64,000 nt of DNA from Bradyrhizobium cosmicum (GCF_007290395.2 NZ_CP041656.2:5456001-5520000); one strand, 5' to 3'; numbered from the stretch's first letter, positions 17,789 to 27,295 are shown. Notes: a model not told the origin generated them from the sequence alone. Program-made: numbers and translations.

Positions 17789-17959
17789 GATGATCCCCCT
17801 GGATTGCAGCAGCCGGCGCGATCATACGCCGGCGCGCGGCCGCATCGCCCCGCCTTCGCGCATACACAGCATGCAAGCATATGCCTGTGGAAGCAGGCTT
17901 GGCCGTAGTACATGCCCAAAGTCCCCTGAGCCACGCCGCCGGAGCAACGCGCTAACGCA

Positions 17960-19348
17960 ATGACAATCACGTTACCTGCCGCCGCGCGCGAGCCCGACCA
18001 CACCGTCGCCGACGGTCTGCCGCCTGCGCAGCGGCGCTGGGCGATCGCCGCCATCTTCACCGCGCTGGCGATGGCCTCGCTCGACACCGCGATCGCCAAC
18101 ATCGCCCTGCCCGCCATTGCCGCCGACCTGCATGTCAGCCCGGAGCAGTCGGTCTGGGTCGTCAACGTCTACCAGATCGCACTGGTGGCGACGCTGCTGC
18201 CGCTCGGCGCGCTCGGCGAGATCGTCGGGCACCAGCGCATCTATCTCGGCGGCCTGATCCTGTTCACCATCGCCTCGCTGTTCTGCGCGGTGGCATGGTC
18301 GCTCGACAGCCTGCTGGTCGCACGCACGCTGCAGGGCCTCGGGGCCAGCGGCATCATGAGCGTCAACACCGCGCTGGTGCGCTTCGTCTATCCCGGACGC
18401 ATGCTCGGCCGCGGCTTCGGCCACAACGCGCTGGTGGTCGCGACGGCGTTCACGTTCGGGCCTTCGGTCGCCTCGGCCATTCTCGCGCTCGGCCCGTGGC
18501 CGTGGCTGTTCGCCGTCAACATCCCGTTCGGCCTCGTCGCCACCGGCATTGGCTTTGCGATGCTGCCGAAGACGCCGCGCGCCGATCACGGCTTCGATTT
18601 TCTCGGCGCGCTGCTGGCGTCGGCCTGCCTCGGCCTGTTCATCACCGGCATCGGCAGCGCCGCTCACAATCTGTCGCCTGTTATCGTGGGAATCGAGCTG
18701 GTCGCGGCTCTCGCGCTCGGCTTCGTTCTGACTCGCCGCCATGCGGACCATCCTGCGCCGATGCTTCCGATCGATTTGTTCAGCCGACCGATGTTCGCCC
18801 TGTCGGCGGCGACCGCTGTGTGCTCCTTCGCGGTTCAAGGCCTCGCCTTCGTCTCGCTGCCGTTCTACTTCGAGGACGTGCTGGGCCGCTCGCAGGTCGA
18901 GACCGGATTCTTCATGACGCCGTGGCCACTGGTGGTCGGCATCATGGCGCCGATCGCCGGGCGCCTCTCGGACCGCTATGCCGTCGGCCTGCTCGGCGGC
19001 ATCGGCCTCGTGCTGCTCGGCCTCGGCATGGCGCTGCTTGCGATGCTTCCGGCCAATCCCGCCATCCCCGACATCATCTGGCGGATGGTGATCTGCGGCA
19101 TGGGGTTCGGCTTCTTCCAGGCGCCGAACATGAAGGCGGTGATGTCGAGCGCACCGCCCCATCGCAGCGGCAGCGCCTCCGGCATCGTCGCCACCGCGCG
19201 CCTGACGGGACAGACGACCGGCGCGGCACTCGCCGCGGCCTGCTTCGGGCTCGCCGGCCACGAGGGTGCAACGGTGGCGCTCGCGCTCGGCGCCGGCTTT
19301 GCCGCACTCGGCAGCGTCATGAGCTTCCTGCGGCTCGCCGTGAAGTAG
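17960..19348 (+). CDS. MFS transporter, DHA2-like drug exporter
   Basis: A 462-residue multi-helix inner-membrane protein. The first helix carries the family motif LDTAIANIALPAIAADL, followed by WVVNVYQIA and the loop GEIVGHQRIYLGG; motif C-like glycine and proline residues appear near FTFGPSVAS. This is the usual pattern of proton-driven multidrug exporters of the DHA2 branch (EmrB/QacA-like), although it is shorter than many 14-helix members. No adaptor or regulator is adjacent, and its stop lies only 5 bases from the end of the convergent radical SAM gene. Confidence 0.88.
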   Translation: MTITLPAAAREPDHTVADGLPPAQRRWAIAAIFTALAMASLDTAIANIALPAIAADLHVSPEQSVWVVNVYQIALVATLLPLGALGEIVGHQRIYLGGLILFTIASLFCAVAWSLDSLLVARTLQGLGASGIMSVNTALVRFVYPGRMLGRGFGHNALVVATAFTFGPSVASAILALGPWPWLFAVNIPFGLVATGIGFAMLPKTPRADHGFDFLGALLASACLGLFITGIGSAAHNLSPVIVGIELVAALALGFVLTRRHADHPAPMLPIDLFSRPMFALSAATAVCSFAVQGLAFVSLPFYFEDVLGRSQVETGFFMTPWPLVVGIMAPIAGRLSDRYAVGLLGGIGLVLLGLGMALLAMLPANPAIPDIIWRMVICGMGFGFFQAPNMKAVMSSAPPHRSGSASGIVATARLTGQTTGAALAAACFGLAGHEGATVALALGAGFAALGSVMSFLRLAVK

Positions 19349-19353
19349 GGCTA

Positions 19354-20973
19354 TCAGGCCAGATGCCGGGCCGCCGCCACGTCGATCGTCGCCGCCGGGA
19401 TCACGGTCTGATCGTCCAACTCGGCCAGCCGCACGTCGATGGCTTCGATGACCTTGCGCGAGAACGGCCCGAGATGCGCATAGGCCGCGATCATCTGCAC
19501 CGCGATGCGCGCCGATGACGTGTCGCGCTTGGCGCAGTTCATGAAGGTTTGCCACAGCGGCCCGCGCGCCTCGGGAAGCGCGGTGACCACGCGGTGCACG
19601 GTCTCCATCGCGCCGATCTTGGAGCGAATATCACCCTCGACGAGGTCGTCGCGCTGCCTGGAGCGATCGAGCAGGGTCATCAACTTATCGACACGGCCGG
19701 CATAGGCCGCGGGGCTGTAGATACGCTCCAGCACCGTCTTGTAGTCGGTCAGGATATCGCGCAACGGCCGGACCGGATCGAAATTGATACCGCCGGTGCA
19801 CTGATCGCCGCCCGTGACCGGGGCAATATCGTGACCCGCGTGCAGCCGGCCTTCCTTGGCGAGACGCCGCGTGAGCTGCGTGTTCGGCAACGCATAGAGC
19901 AGGCCGACCATCGCGACCGGGATCGCGGCCTCCTCGATGAAGTCGACCATGGCATCGGCCATCGAGAGCTTCTCGTTGTCGAAGCCGACGATGAACCCCG
20001 CGGTGACCAGCATTCCGGCGGCGTAGATCTTGTGGATGCTCTCGGCGATGTTGCGCCGTGTGTTCTGCTTCTTCCGCATCGAGACCAGGGTTGCGGGATC
20101 CGGACTTTCGATGCCGACGAAGACAGCGAAGAAATTGGCGGCCCCCATCAGGTCGAGCAATTCAGGATCGTCGGCGAGATTGACCGAGGCCTCGGTCGAC
20201 AATTCGAACGGATAGCCGTGCGCGCGCTGCCATTCGGCCAGTTGCGGCAGGAACAGGCGGAGCGACTTCTTGTTGCCGATGAAATTGTCGTCGACGAAGT
20301 CGAGATGGCCGCGATAGCCCATCTGGTAGAGTCTCTCGAGCTCGGCCAGCATCTGCTCGTTGGTCTTGGTGCGCGGCACGCGTCCGTAAAGCTCGATGAT
20401 ATCGCAGAACTCGCAGGTGAACGGGCAGCCGCGCGAATACTGCACACCGAGATAGAGATAGTCCTCGAACTTGAGCAGATCGAACCGCGGCACCGGCGTC
20501 GTGGTGACGTCGGCCTGGAACTTCGGCGCGATGAAAAGGCCGGCGCGCGCACCGCCCTCCCAGGCCGCGATGAATTCGTCGATGACGCTTTCGGCCTCGC
20601 CGAGCACCCGGAAGTCGGCCTTCTCGTAGACGTGCGGGCTGGAGGTGGGGTCGGGACCGCCGACCACCACCGGCTTGCCTGCTGCGCGGCACACGTCGAT
20701 CAGGCGCAGCGTGTCGGCTTGCTGCGGCATCATTCCGCCGGTGAAGACGACGTCAGCCCAGGCGAGATCGTCCTCACCGAAGGACGCCGTGTTGCAATCG
20801 ATCAGCCGGACAGTCCAGTCCTCGGGCAACATCGCGGCGACCGTGATCAGGCCGAGGGGCGCGGCGGGGCGCTTCACGCCCATCAATTTGCAGGACTCGC
20901 CAAAGCTCCAGAAAGACTCCGCCGTAAACAGCGGATAGAGCATCAGCACGTTGCAAGGGCTTGCCAAGTTCAT
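19354..20973 (-). CDS. B12-binding-domain radical SAM protein
   Basis: A 539-residue enzyme with an N-terminal cobalamin-binding-like Rossmann domain (about 8-145) and a radical SAM domain. The 4Fe-4S cysteines are C183, C187 and C190 in SRGCPFTCEFC. A C-terminal extension after about residue 390 resembles the DUF4070 region found in this group. The ATG at 20973 follows a strong AAAGGAG; the longer frame to 21423 is not needed. Related proteins methylate or rearrange lipids and natural products, but it does not match the hopanoid methylase HpnP closely enough to be named so. No biosynthetic partner is adjacent. Confidence 0.88.
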   Translation of the reverse strand: MNLASPCNVLMLYPLFTAESFWSFGESCKLMGVKRPAAPLGLITVAAMLPEDWTVRLIDCNTASFGEDDLAWADVVFTGGMMPQQADTLRLIDVCRAAGKPVVVGGPDPTSSPHVYEKADFRVLGEAESVIDEFIAAWEGGARAGLFIAPKFQADVTTTPVPRFDLLKFEDYLYLGVQYSRGCPFTCEFCDIIELYGRVPRTKTNEQMLAELERLYQMGYRGHLDFVDDNFIGNKKSLRLFLPQLAEWQRAHGYPFELSTEASVNLADDPELLDLMGAANFFAVFVGIESPDPATLVSMRKKQNTRRNIAESIHKIYAAGMLVTAGFIVGFDNEKLSMADAMVDFIEEAAIPVAMVGLLYALPNTQLTRRLAKEGRLHAGHDIAPVTGGDQCTGGINFDPVRPLRDILTDYKTVLERIYSPAAYAGRVDKLMTLLDRSRQRDDLVEGDIRSKIGAMETVHRVVTALPEARGPLWQTFMNCAKRDTSSARIAVQMIAAYAHLGPFSRKVIEAIDVRLAELDDQTVIPAATIDVAAARHLA

Positions 20974-21239
20974 GGAACTCCTTTTGACTCGGCTGCAGTG
21001 TAGCAAAGCGTTTCGGTCTTGCATCCCGGCAAAGCGGACAAACTGTCGCCGCAGCGCAGCGGAACACGCCGGAGCGTCGTCCCAAGCCGGGCATTGGCGC
21101 CTTGAGAGACGTCGCGCACCCGACGAGTTCCGGGGCCAAACACCGCAGTCCCCATAATCTTCCCTCAGCCACGCGAATCTTCGATAGCCACCCCGCGGAC
21201 TATTGATTTGAACAGTTCCAATATGCCGGACACATTGCG

Positions 21240-21276
21240 CCCCTGAGTCCATTCGGTGGATTGGGCCAATCAGGGG
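21240..21276 (+). promoter_or_regulatory. Leader hairpin overlapping the ribosome site of the molybdenum hydroxylase gene
   Basis: CCCCTGA (21240-21246) and TCAGGGG (21270-21276) are perfect inverted arms. The right arm contains the AGGGG ribosome site of the gene starting at 21284, so pairing would hide it. The remaining 20974-21239 is a divergent intergenic region in which I recognise no gene and no clear promoter. Confidence 0.35.
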
Positions 21277-21283
21277 ACTTGCG

Positions 21284-21733
<450 letters not shown>

Positions 21734-21744
21734 GGAGCCGTCAC

Positions 21745-23931
21745 ATGAACAAGCACATCTCTCCCAGGATGAACCGCCGCGCCTTCGTCGTCGGCACCGC
21801 CGCTGTTGGCGCCGGCCTCGCAATCGGCCTTGACCTGCCCTTCGGCGGACCCGCCGTGGTCCGCGCGGCCGACGGCTCGCCCGAGGTCAACGCCTGGGTC
21901 GTGGTCCGGCCCGACGACACCGTGGTGATCCGCATTGCCCGCTCCGAGATGGGCCAGGGCTCGCTCACCGGCCTCGCCCAGCTCGTCGCCGAAGAGCTCG
22001 AATGCGACTGGTCGAAGGTGACGACTGAATATCCGACACCCGGCCAGAGCGTCGCCCGCAAGCGGGTCTGGGGCGATTTCTCGACCGGCGGCAGCCGCGG
22101 CATCCGCTCTTCGCAAGATTATGTCCGCAAAGGCGGCGCCACCGCGCGCGTGATGTTGATCGAGGCTGCCGCGAACGAGTGGAAGGTGCCGGCCTCCGAA
22201 TGCACCGTCGCCAGGGGCGTCATCACGCACAAGGCATCGGGCAAGACGACGACCTACGGCAAGGTCGCCGAAGCCGCCGCCAAGATGACGCCGCCGGCCG
22301 AGGTCAAGCTCAAGGATCCCAAGGACTGGACAATCATCGGCAAGGGCTTGCTGCGGCTCGACACCGCCGACAAGACCACCGGCACGATGGTCTACGGCAT
22401 CGACGTCAAGCTGCCGGGCATGCTGAACGCCGCGATCAAGGACTGCCCGGTGTTCGGCGGCAAGCTGAAGAGCTATGACGAAGCCAAGATCGCCGGCATG
22501 AAGGGCGTCAAGAAGGTCGTCAAGGTCGGCGATACCGCGGTCGCGGTCGTTGCCGACACCTGGTGGCACGCCAAGACCGCGCTCGACGCGCTGCCGATCG
22601 TCTGGGACGAGGGCGACAACGCCAAGGTCTCCAGCGAGTCGATCGCGAAGTGGCTGGCAGAGGGTCTCGACAACGACCAGCCCGCCTATGTCGGCAACAA
22701 GAACGGTGACGCGAAGGCGGCGATCGCTGGCGCCGCCAAGAAGATCGAGGCCGTCTACAGCTATCCCTACCAGAACCACGCCACCATGGAGCCGATGAAC
22801 GCCACCGCGATCTACACTGCGGACAAATGCGAGGTCTGGTGCGGCACGCAGAATGGCGAGGCGGCCTTCGCGGCCACGCTCGAAGCCTCGGGCCTGCCGG
22901 CGGAGAAGTGCGACGTGCACAAGGTGATGCCCGGCGGCGGCTTCGGCCGGCGCGGCCAGACCGACTATGTCCGCCAGGCGGTCATGATCGCCAAGCAGAT
23001 GCCGGGCACGCCGATCAAGCTGGTGTGGTCGCGCGAGGAGGACATGGCGCACGGTCGGTATCACCCGATCACCCAGTGCAAGATGACCGGCGCGTTCGAC
23101 GCCAACAACAATCTGGTCGCGTTGCACTACCGCCTGTCCGGACAGTCGATCCTGTTCTCGCTGCGTCCCGAAGCGCTGCAGAACGGCATGGATCCGGCCG
23201 CATTCCAGGGCGTCGCCCAGTCCGGCGAGGCCGCGTTCGGCTACTCGGTGCCCAATCTCCTGGTCGAGCATGCGATGCGCAACCCGCACGTTCCGCCCGG
23301 CTTCTGGCGAGGCGTGAACGTCAACCACAACGCGATCTACACGGAATGCTTCATGGACGAGCTGGCCCAGGCCGCAGGTCAGGACCCGCTCGAATTCCGC
23401 CGCAAGCTGATGGGCAACCATCCCAAGCATCTGGCGGTGCTCAATGCCGTGGCCGAGAAGATCGGCTGGACCACGCCGGCGCCGAAAGGCGTCTATCGCG
23501 GCATTGCGCAGGTCATGGGCTATGGCAGCTATGTGGCAGGCGCCGCCGAAATCTCGGTGACCGACGGCAACAAGATCAAGGTGCATCGTATCGTCGCCTC
23601 CACCGATCCGGGCTACGTCGTCAACCCGGCGCAGGTGGAGCGGCAGATCGCCGGCTCCTTCGTCTACGGCCTATCCGCGCTGTTCTACGGCGGCTGCACC
23701 GTCAAGGACGGCAAGATCGAGCAAACCAACTTCGACACCTACAACTCGATGCGCATCAACGAGATGCCGAAGGTGGAATCGGTGATGGTGCCGAGCGGCG
23801 GATTCTGGGGCGGCGTCGGCGAACCGACCATCGGCGTCGCGGCGCCGGCGGTGCTCAACGCCTATTTCGCGGCGACGGGCAAGCGCATCCGCTCGGTGCC
23901 GCTGCGCGACCAGAACATCACCTTCGCGTGA
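21745..23931 (+). CDS. Molybdopterin-binding subunit of a periplasmic molybdenum hydroxylase (IorB type)
   Basis: A 728-residue catalytic subunit of the xanthine-oxidase family in the two-subunit isoquinoline-oxidoreductase branch. A twin-arginine leader (MNRRAFVVGTAAVGAGLAIG, RR at 11-12) directs export. Further features are GQGSLTGLAQLVAEEL near 70, GGGFGRRGQ near 395 and the likely catalytic Glu in GGVGEPT near 692. It hydroxylates an aldehyde or N-heterocycle using water, with electrons leaving through the iron-sulfur partner to cytochrome c. No dedicated cytochrome or cofactor-insertion protein (XdhC/CoxI type) is present in the window. ATG 21745 follows AAGGAG. Confidence 0.92.
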   Translation: MNKHISPRMNRRAFVVGTAAVGAGLAIGLDLPFGGPAVVRAADGSPEVNAWVVVRPDDTVVIRIARSEMGQGSLTGLAQLVAEELECDWSKVTTEYPTPGQSVARKRVWGDFSTGGSRGIRSSQDYVRKGGATARVMLIEAAANEWKVPASECTVARGVITHKASGKTTTYGKVAEAAAKMTPPAEVKLKDPKDWTIIGKGLLRLDTADKTTGTMVYGIDVKLPGMLNAAIKDCPVFGGKLKSYDEAKIAGMKGVKKVVKVGDTAVAVVADTWWHAKTALDALPIVWDEGDNAKVSSESIAKWLAEGLDNDQPAYVGNKNGDAKAAIAGAAKKIEAVYSYPYQNHATMEPMNATAIYTADKCEVWCGTQNGEAAFAATLEASGLPAEKCDVHKVMPGGGFGRRGQTDYVRQAVMIAKQMPGTPIKLVWSREEDMAHGRYHPITQCKMTGAFDANNNLVALHYRLSGQSILFSLRPEALQNGMDPAAFQGVAQSGEAAFGYSVPNLLVEHAMRNPHVPPGFWRGVNVNHNAIYTECFMDELAQAAGQDPLEFRRKLMGNHPKHLAVLNAVAEKIGWTTPAPKGVYRGIAQVMGYGSYVAGAAEISVTDGNKIKVHRIVASTDPGYVVNPAQVERQIAGSFVYGLSALFYGGCTVKDGKIEQTNFDTYNSMRINEMPKVESVMVPSGGFWGGVGEPTIGVAAPAVLNAYFAATGKRIRSVPLRDQNITFA

Positions 23932-23936
23932 GAGAC

Positions 23937-23972
23937 GCCGCGGCGGCCAGATCGGTCGCCGCGGCATTTTCC
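23937..23972 (+). terminator. Hairpin terminator or attenuator before the sox genes
   Basis: Nine-base perfect arms, GCCGCGGCG (23937-23945) and CGCCGCGGC (23957-23965), are followed by ATTTTCC. It lies in the 52-base gap between the molybdenum subunit and soxF, so it could end the first unit or reduce read-through into the second. Confidence 0.6.
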
Positions 23973-23983
23973 GGACAAGACTC

Positions 23984-25255
23984 ATGAATGTGCCGGTGAC
24001 ACGGCGGGATGCCCTCCTCGGCATCACCGCTGTAGCCACATCGCTCGCCACACCTTCGATCCTGCGCGCACAATCGGCGGGCCGCATCGTCGTGGTCGGC
24101 GGCGGCTTTGGCGGAGCAGCCTGTGCTCGTGCGCTCAAGCGTGCGCAGGCCAACTTGCAGGTCATCCTGATCGAACCCAACGCGGTCTTCACCTCCTGCC
24201 CTTTCAGCAACCAGGTGGTCGCTGGCTTGCGCGATATTCACGCCCAACAGTTTGACTATGACAGGCTCGCCGCGGAGGGCATCATCGTGATCGGCGAGGC
24301 CGTGACCACGATCGAACCGCAGCAACGCAGCGTCATGACGGCTGATGGCGTTGCTCTGCCCTACGACCGTCTCGTGCTCTCTCCCGGCATCGACTTCAAC
24401 TTCGAAGCCCTGCCCGGCTACGACGCGACCACCTCGGAGAAAATGCCGCACGCCTGGAAGGCCGGCCCGCAGACACTGCTGCTGCGCCGGCAACTGGAGG
24501 CGATGGATGATGGCGGCACGGTCGCCATCGCGATCCCCGCCAATCCGTCACGCTGTCCGCCGGCACCTTACGAGCGCGCCAGCCTGATCGCCCACTACCT
24601 GAAGACGAAGAAGCCGCGCTCGAAGGTGCTGATCCTCGATGCCAAGGACAATTTTTCGCAGCAGCGGCTGTTCGAGCAGGCCTGGAAAGAGCTCTACGGC
24701 GACATGATCGAGCGCGTGGGACTGTCGCAGGGCGGTCGCGTCACTTCGGTCGATCCTTCGACCCGGACCATCGTCACGGAGTTCGGCAACTACACGCCCG
24801 ACGTCGCCAATGTCATCCCGCCGCAGCGCGCCGGGCACATCGCCGAGGTCGCGGGCGCTGCGAATGCGACCGGCTGGTGCCCGATTGATCCTGTGACCTT
24901 CGAGTCAAAACTCGTCCCAAACATCCACGTCATCGGCGACGCCTGTCTCGGCGGCGGTATCCCCAAATCGGCCTCCGCCGCGAGCGCGCAAGGCAAGGCC
25001 TGCGCGGCCACCATCGTCAACCTGCTCGCGGGCCGTGCGCCGGAAACGCCACGCCTGAACGGCGTCTGCTACAACACCGTCGCACCCGGTTACGGCTTCT
25101 CCCTTGCCGGCAACTACCAGCCCAAGGGCGATATCTTTGCCGAGGTCGAGGGCGGCGCGACCAGCCCGGTCGATGCGCCGCGCGAGACGCGCGCCCGTGA
25201 GGCGGCGGAGGCCGAGCGCTGGTTTCGCACCATCACGGCGGACACCTTTGGCTAA
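23984..25255 (+). CDS. soxF: Sulfide dehydrogenase flavoprotein (FCSD/SoxF)
   Basis: A 423-residue periplasmic flavoprotein of the flavocytochrome c sulfide dehydrogenase family. The leader VTRRDALLGITAVATSLATP is twin-arginine type. The FAD loop VVVGGGFGGAACARAL lies near residues 36-51. Both redox cysteines expected in the family are found, in PSRCPP and GWCPID, and a C-terminal FCSD region ends the protein (YGFSLAGNYQPK). It would oxidise sulfide to sulfane sulfur. The usual partner cytochrome (SoxE/FccA) is not encoded here; the next gene, soxX, overlaps by 8 bases, so SoxX or SoxAX may take its electrons. ATG 23984 has no strong ribosome site. Confidence 0.92.
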   Translation: MNVPVTRRDALLGITAVATSLATPSILRAQSAGRIVVVGGGFGGAACARALKRAQANLQVILIEPNAVFTSCPFSNQVVAGLRDIHAQQFDYDRLAAEGIIVIGEAVTTIEPQQRSVMTADGVALPYDRLVLSPGIDFNFEALPGYDATTSEKMPHAWKAGPQTLLLRRQLEAMDDGGTVAIAIPANPSRCPPAPYERASLIAHYLKTKKPRSKVLILDAKDNFSQQRLFEQAWKELYGDMIERVGLSQGGRVTSVDPSTRTIVTEFGNYTPDVANVIPPQRAGHIAEVAGAANATGWCPIDPVTFESKLVPNIHVIGDACLGGGIPKSASAASAQGKACAATIVNLLAGRAPETPRLNGVCYNTVAPGYGFSLAGNYQPKGDIFAEVEGGATSPVDAPRETRAREAAEAERWFRTITADTFG

Positions 25256-25694
25256 AGCATCCGTCCATATCGCAGCGCTGATCGCTGCCAGCATTGCCTG
25301 CGCTGCGAACGCGGACGAGCTTGTGCCTTACAAGATCGCCGGCGACGGCATCGCAGACTCGCTCACCGGCTCACCCGGTGACGCCATACGCGGCCGCGCA
25401 TTGGTGCTGGCCCGCACGACGACCTGCATCCTTTGCCATTCCGGTCCGTTTCCGGAAGCGCGGTTCCAGGGCGACCTCGCGCCCGATCTTGCCGGTACCG
25501 GGAACCGCTGGACGGCGAGCCAGTTGCGGCTTCGGCTGGTTGACGCCTCGCGCTTCAACGCGGAGACCATCATGCCGTCCTATTATCGCTACGCGGGCCT
25601 CCTCCGCGTCGGGCGCAATTTCGATGGCAAGCCGATATTGTCGGCTGCGGAAATCGAGGACATCGTGGCCTTTCTTGCAACGCTTCGGGACTAG
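25248..25694 (+). CDS. soxX: Sulfur-oxidation cytochrome c SoxX
   Basis: A 148-residue monoheme c-type cytochrome and partner of SoxA in the SoxAX complex, which joins thiosulfate or polysulfide to the SoxY cysteine. A Sec signal covers about residues 1-22 (cleavage near ANA). The heme motif CILCH is at 60-64 and Met109 in IMPSYY is the expected axial ligand. The start is a TTG at 25248 inside the end of soxF, preceded by GGCGGA; no ATG or GTG in frame lies nearer the signal peptide. A longer frame starting at 25104 only adds shadow sequence. Confidence 0.88.
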   Translation: MAKASVHIAALIAASIACAANADELVPYKIAGDGIADSLTGSPGDAIRGRALVLARTTTCILCHSGPFPEARFQGDLAPDLAGTGNRWTASQLRLRLVDASRFNAETIMPSYYRYAGLLRVGRNFDGKPILSAAEIEDIVAFLATLRD

Positions 25695-25702
25695 GACTGT
25701 TC

Positions 25703-26170
25703 ATGCCAGCCACGCGACGACAATTCTTGAGCCTTGCCGGGAGCGTGACGGTGGCCGGGACGATTCCGATCGTCACGATGCGTCCGCTCGAGGCGACACC
25801 GGCAATGCTCAGCACCGCGATCCGCAATGTCGTCGGTGAAGCGTCGATCCGCAACGGCAAGGTGAAGCTCGACATTCCGCCGCTGGTCGAGAACGGCAAC
25901 ACGGTGCCGATGACGGTGAGCGTCGCGAGCCCGATGACGGCGACCGACTACGTCAAGAGCATCCACGTCTTCAACGAGAAGAACCCGCAGCCGAACATCG
26001 GCAATTTCTATCTCAACCCCTCCTCCGGACGTGCCCAGTTCTCAACCCGGATCCGGCTCGCCGACACCCAGAAGGTGGTGGCGATCGCCCGGCTCTCCGA
26101 CGATACGTTCTGGCAGGTTGCCGCCGACGTGGTCGTGACGCTGGCGGCCTGCACCGAGGAGGTGAACTGA
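25703..26170 (+). CDS. soxY: Sulfur carrier protein SoxY with atypical C-terminal arm
   Basis: A 155-residue carrier exported by a twin-arginine leader (TRRQFLSLAGSVTVAG). The middle matches SoxY (DIPPLVENGNTVPMTVSV, IHVFNEKNPQPNIGNFYL). In known SoxY proteins the chain ends in a flexible GGCGG arm whose Cys holds the sulfur intermediate. Here the end reads VTLAACTEEVN: one cysteine (C150) is present, but the flanking glycines are Ala, Thr and Glu and the chain continues five residues. It overlaps soxZ by one base (TGATG) and should form the SoxYZ complex. Confidence 0.9.
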   Translation: MPATRRQFLSLAGSVTVAGTIPIVTMRPLEATPAMLSTAIRNVVGEASIRNGKVKLDIPPLVENGNTVPMTVSVASPMTATDYVKSIHVFNEKNPQPNIGNFYLNPSSGRAQFSTRIRLADTQKVVAIARLSDDTFWQVAADVVVTLAACTEEVN

Positions 26171-26487
26171 TGACCGCCCTCATCAACGTTCCCGCCAAGG
26201 CCAGACGCGGCGACGTCATCGAGATCCGCACGCTGACCTCGCACATCATGGAAACCGGCTTTCGCCACACCATGGACGGCGCGCTGGTGCCGCGCGACAT
26301 CATCACCAGCTTTACCTGCCGCTACAACGGCACCGAGATCTTTCGTGCCGATCTGTTTCCGGCGATCGCCGCCAACCCCTATCTGTCCTTCTTCACAGTC
26401 GTGCAGGAGAGCGGCAAGTTCGAGTTCGAATGGATCGGCGACAACGGCTATTCATCCACCGCATCGGCATCGATCACGGTCGAATGA
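26170..26487 (+). CDS. soxZ: Sulfur-oxidation protein SoxZ
   Basis: A 105-residue partner of SoxY with an Ig-like fold and no signal peptide of its own; it is co-exported with SoxY. Typical features are KARRGDVIEIRTLTSHIMETG at the start, PRDIITSF in the middle and the Trp/Asn-rich end WIGDNGYSSTASASITVE. It overlaps soxY by one base and soxA by four (ATGA), so the three are translationally coupled. Confidence 0.94.
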   Translation: MTALINVPAKARRGDVIEIRTLTSHIMETGFRHTMDGALVPRDIITSFTCRYNGTEIFRADLFPAIAANPYLSFFTVVQESGKFEFEWIGDNGYSSTASASITVE

Positions 26488-27263
26488 TTTTTTGGCGCGC
26501 GATAGCGGCGGCGGCACTGCTGACTGTGACCCCTGCCCTGCTCGCCGGCGAAATCCCGCGCGATGCACGACGCTCCGGCTATTCGTTCATGGGGCCCGAG
26601 ACGCGCGCCATGCAGGACGACGACACGTCCAATCCGGGCATGCTGTTCGTGCTCGACGGCGAAGCACTGTGGGGAAGGAAGACCGGCGGCGCCGACAAAT
26701 CCTGTGCCGACTGCCATGGCGACGCGCGCACCAGCATGAAGGGCGTCGCGGCACGCTACCCCGCCTTCGACAAACCACTCAGCCGCCCCGTAACGCTCGA
26801 CCAGCGCATCAATCTCTGCCGCGCTGATCATCAGCAGGCTGCGCCACTGCCTTACGAGAGCCGCGACCTCCTGGCACTGTCCGGCTTCGTCGCCCACCAG
26901 TCCCGCGGCGTCGCGATCACGGCTGGCGATGCCCCCGAATTGAGACCGTTCGTTGCGCGGGGCCGCGACCTCTTCATGCAGCGCGAGGGTCAGCTCAACC
27001 TCGCCTGCGCGAATTGCCACGACGACAATTTCGACAAGCGCCTCGCCGGCGCACCGATCACGCAGGCGCAGCCGACCGGCTATCCACTCTACCGGCTCGA
27101 ATGGCAGACGCTGGGATCGCTGGAGCGGCGCTTGCGCAGCTGCATGACCGGCGTTCGCGCCCAGGCCTTTGATTACGGCTCGCCAGAACTGGTCGCGCTC
27201 GAACTCTATTTGATGTCGCGGGCGCGCGGCCTGCCGATGGAAACACCGGCCGTCCGGCCCTGA
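26484..27263 (+). CDS. soxA: Diheme cytochrome c SoxA
   Basis: A 259-residue catalytic subunit of SoxAX. A Sec signal ends near residue 22. Heme motifs are CADCH (74-78) and CANCH (175-179), so this is the two-heme form. The Cys that ligates the active-site heme and is persulfidated in family members is C220 in RSCMTGVRAQ. C112 is in the conserved NLCRADHQQA segment. The start at 26484 overlaps the soxZ stop; a longer frame from 26430 is unnecessary. It is the last sox gene; soxB and soxCD do not follow. Confidence 0.93.
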   Translation: MIFWRAIAAAALLTVTPALLAGEIPRDARRSGYSFMGPETRAMQDDDTSNPGMLFVLDGEALWGRKTGGADKSCADCHGDARTSMKGVAARYPAFDKPLSRPVTLDQRINLCRADHQQAAPLPYESRDLLALSGFVAHQSRGVAITAGDAPELRPFVARGRDLFMQREGQLNLACANCHDDNFDKRLAGAPITQAQPTGYPLYRLEWQTLGSLERRLRSCMTGVRAQAFDYGSPELVALELYLMSRARGLPMETPAVRP

Positions 27264-27271
27264 GACGAAAA

Positions 27272-27295
27272 CGGCCGGGATATTTCCCGGCCGTC
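27272..27295 (-). terminator. Intrinsic terminator between soxA and the permease gene
   Basis: Ten-base perfect arms ACGGCCGGGA (27272-27281) and TCCCGGCCGT (27286-27295) enclose a 4-base loop. Read on the minus strand the stem runs into TTT, so it best serves the permease gene ending at 27319, but the hairpin lies just after soxA too and may work in both directions. Confidence 0.7.

Noticed and set aside
19354..20973. Hopanoid C-2 methylase HpnP
   Set aside because: The fold and cofactor motifs agree, but the N-terminal region and overall sequence do not match HpnP as I know it, and no hopanoid genes are near.
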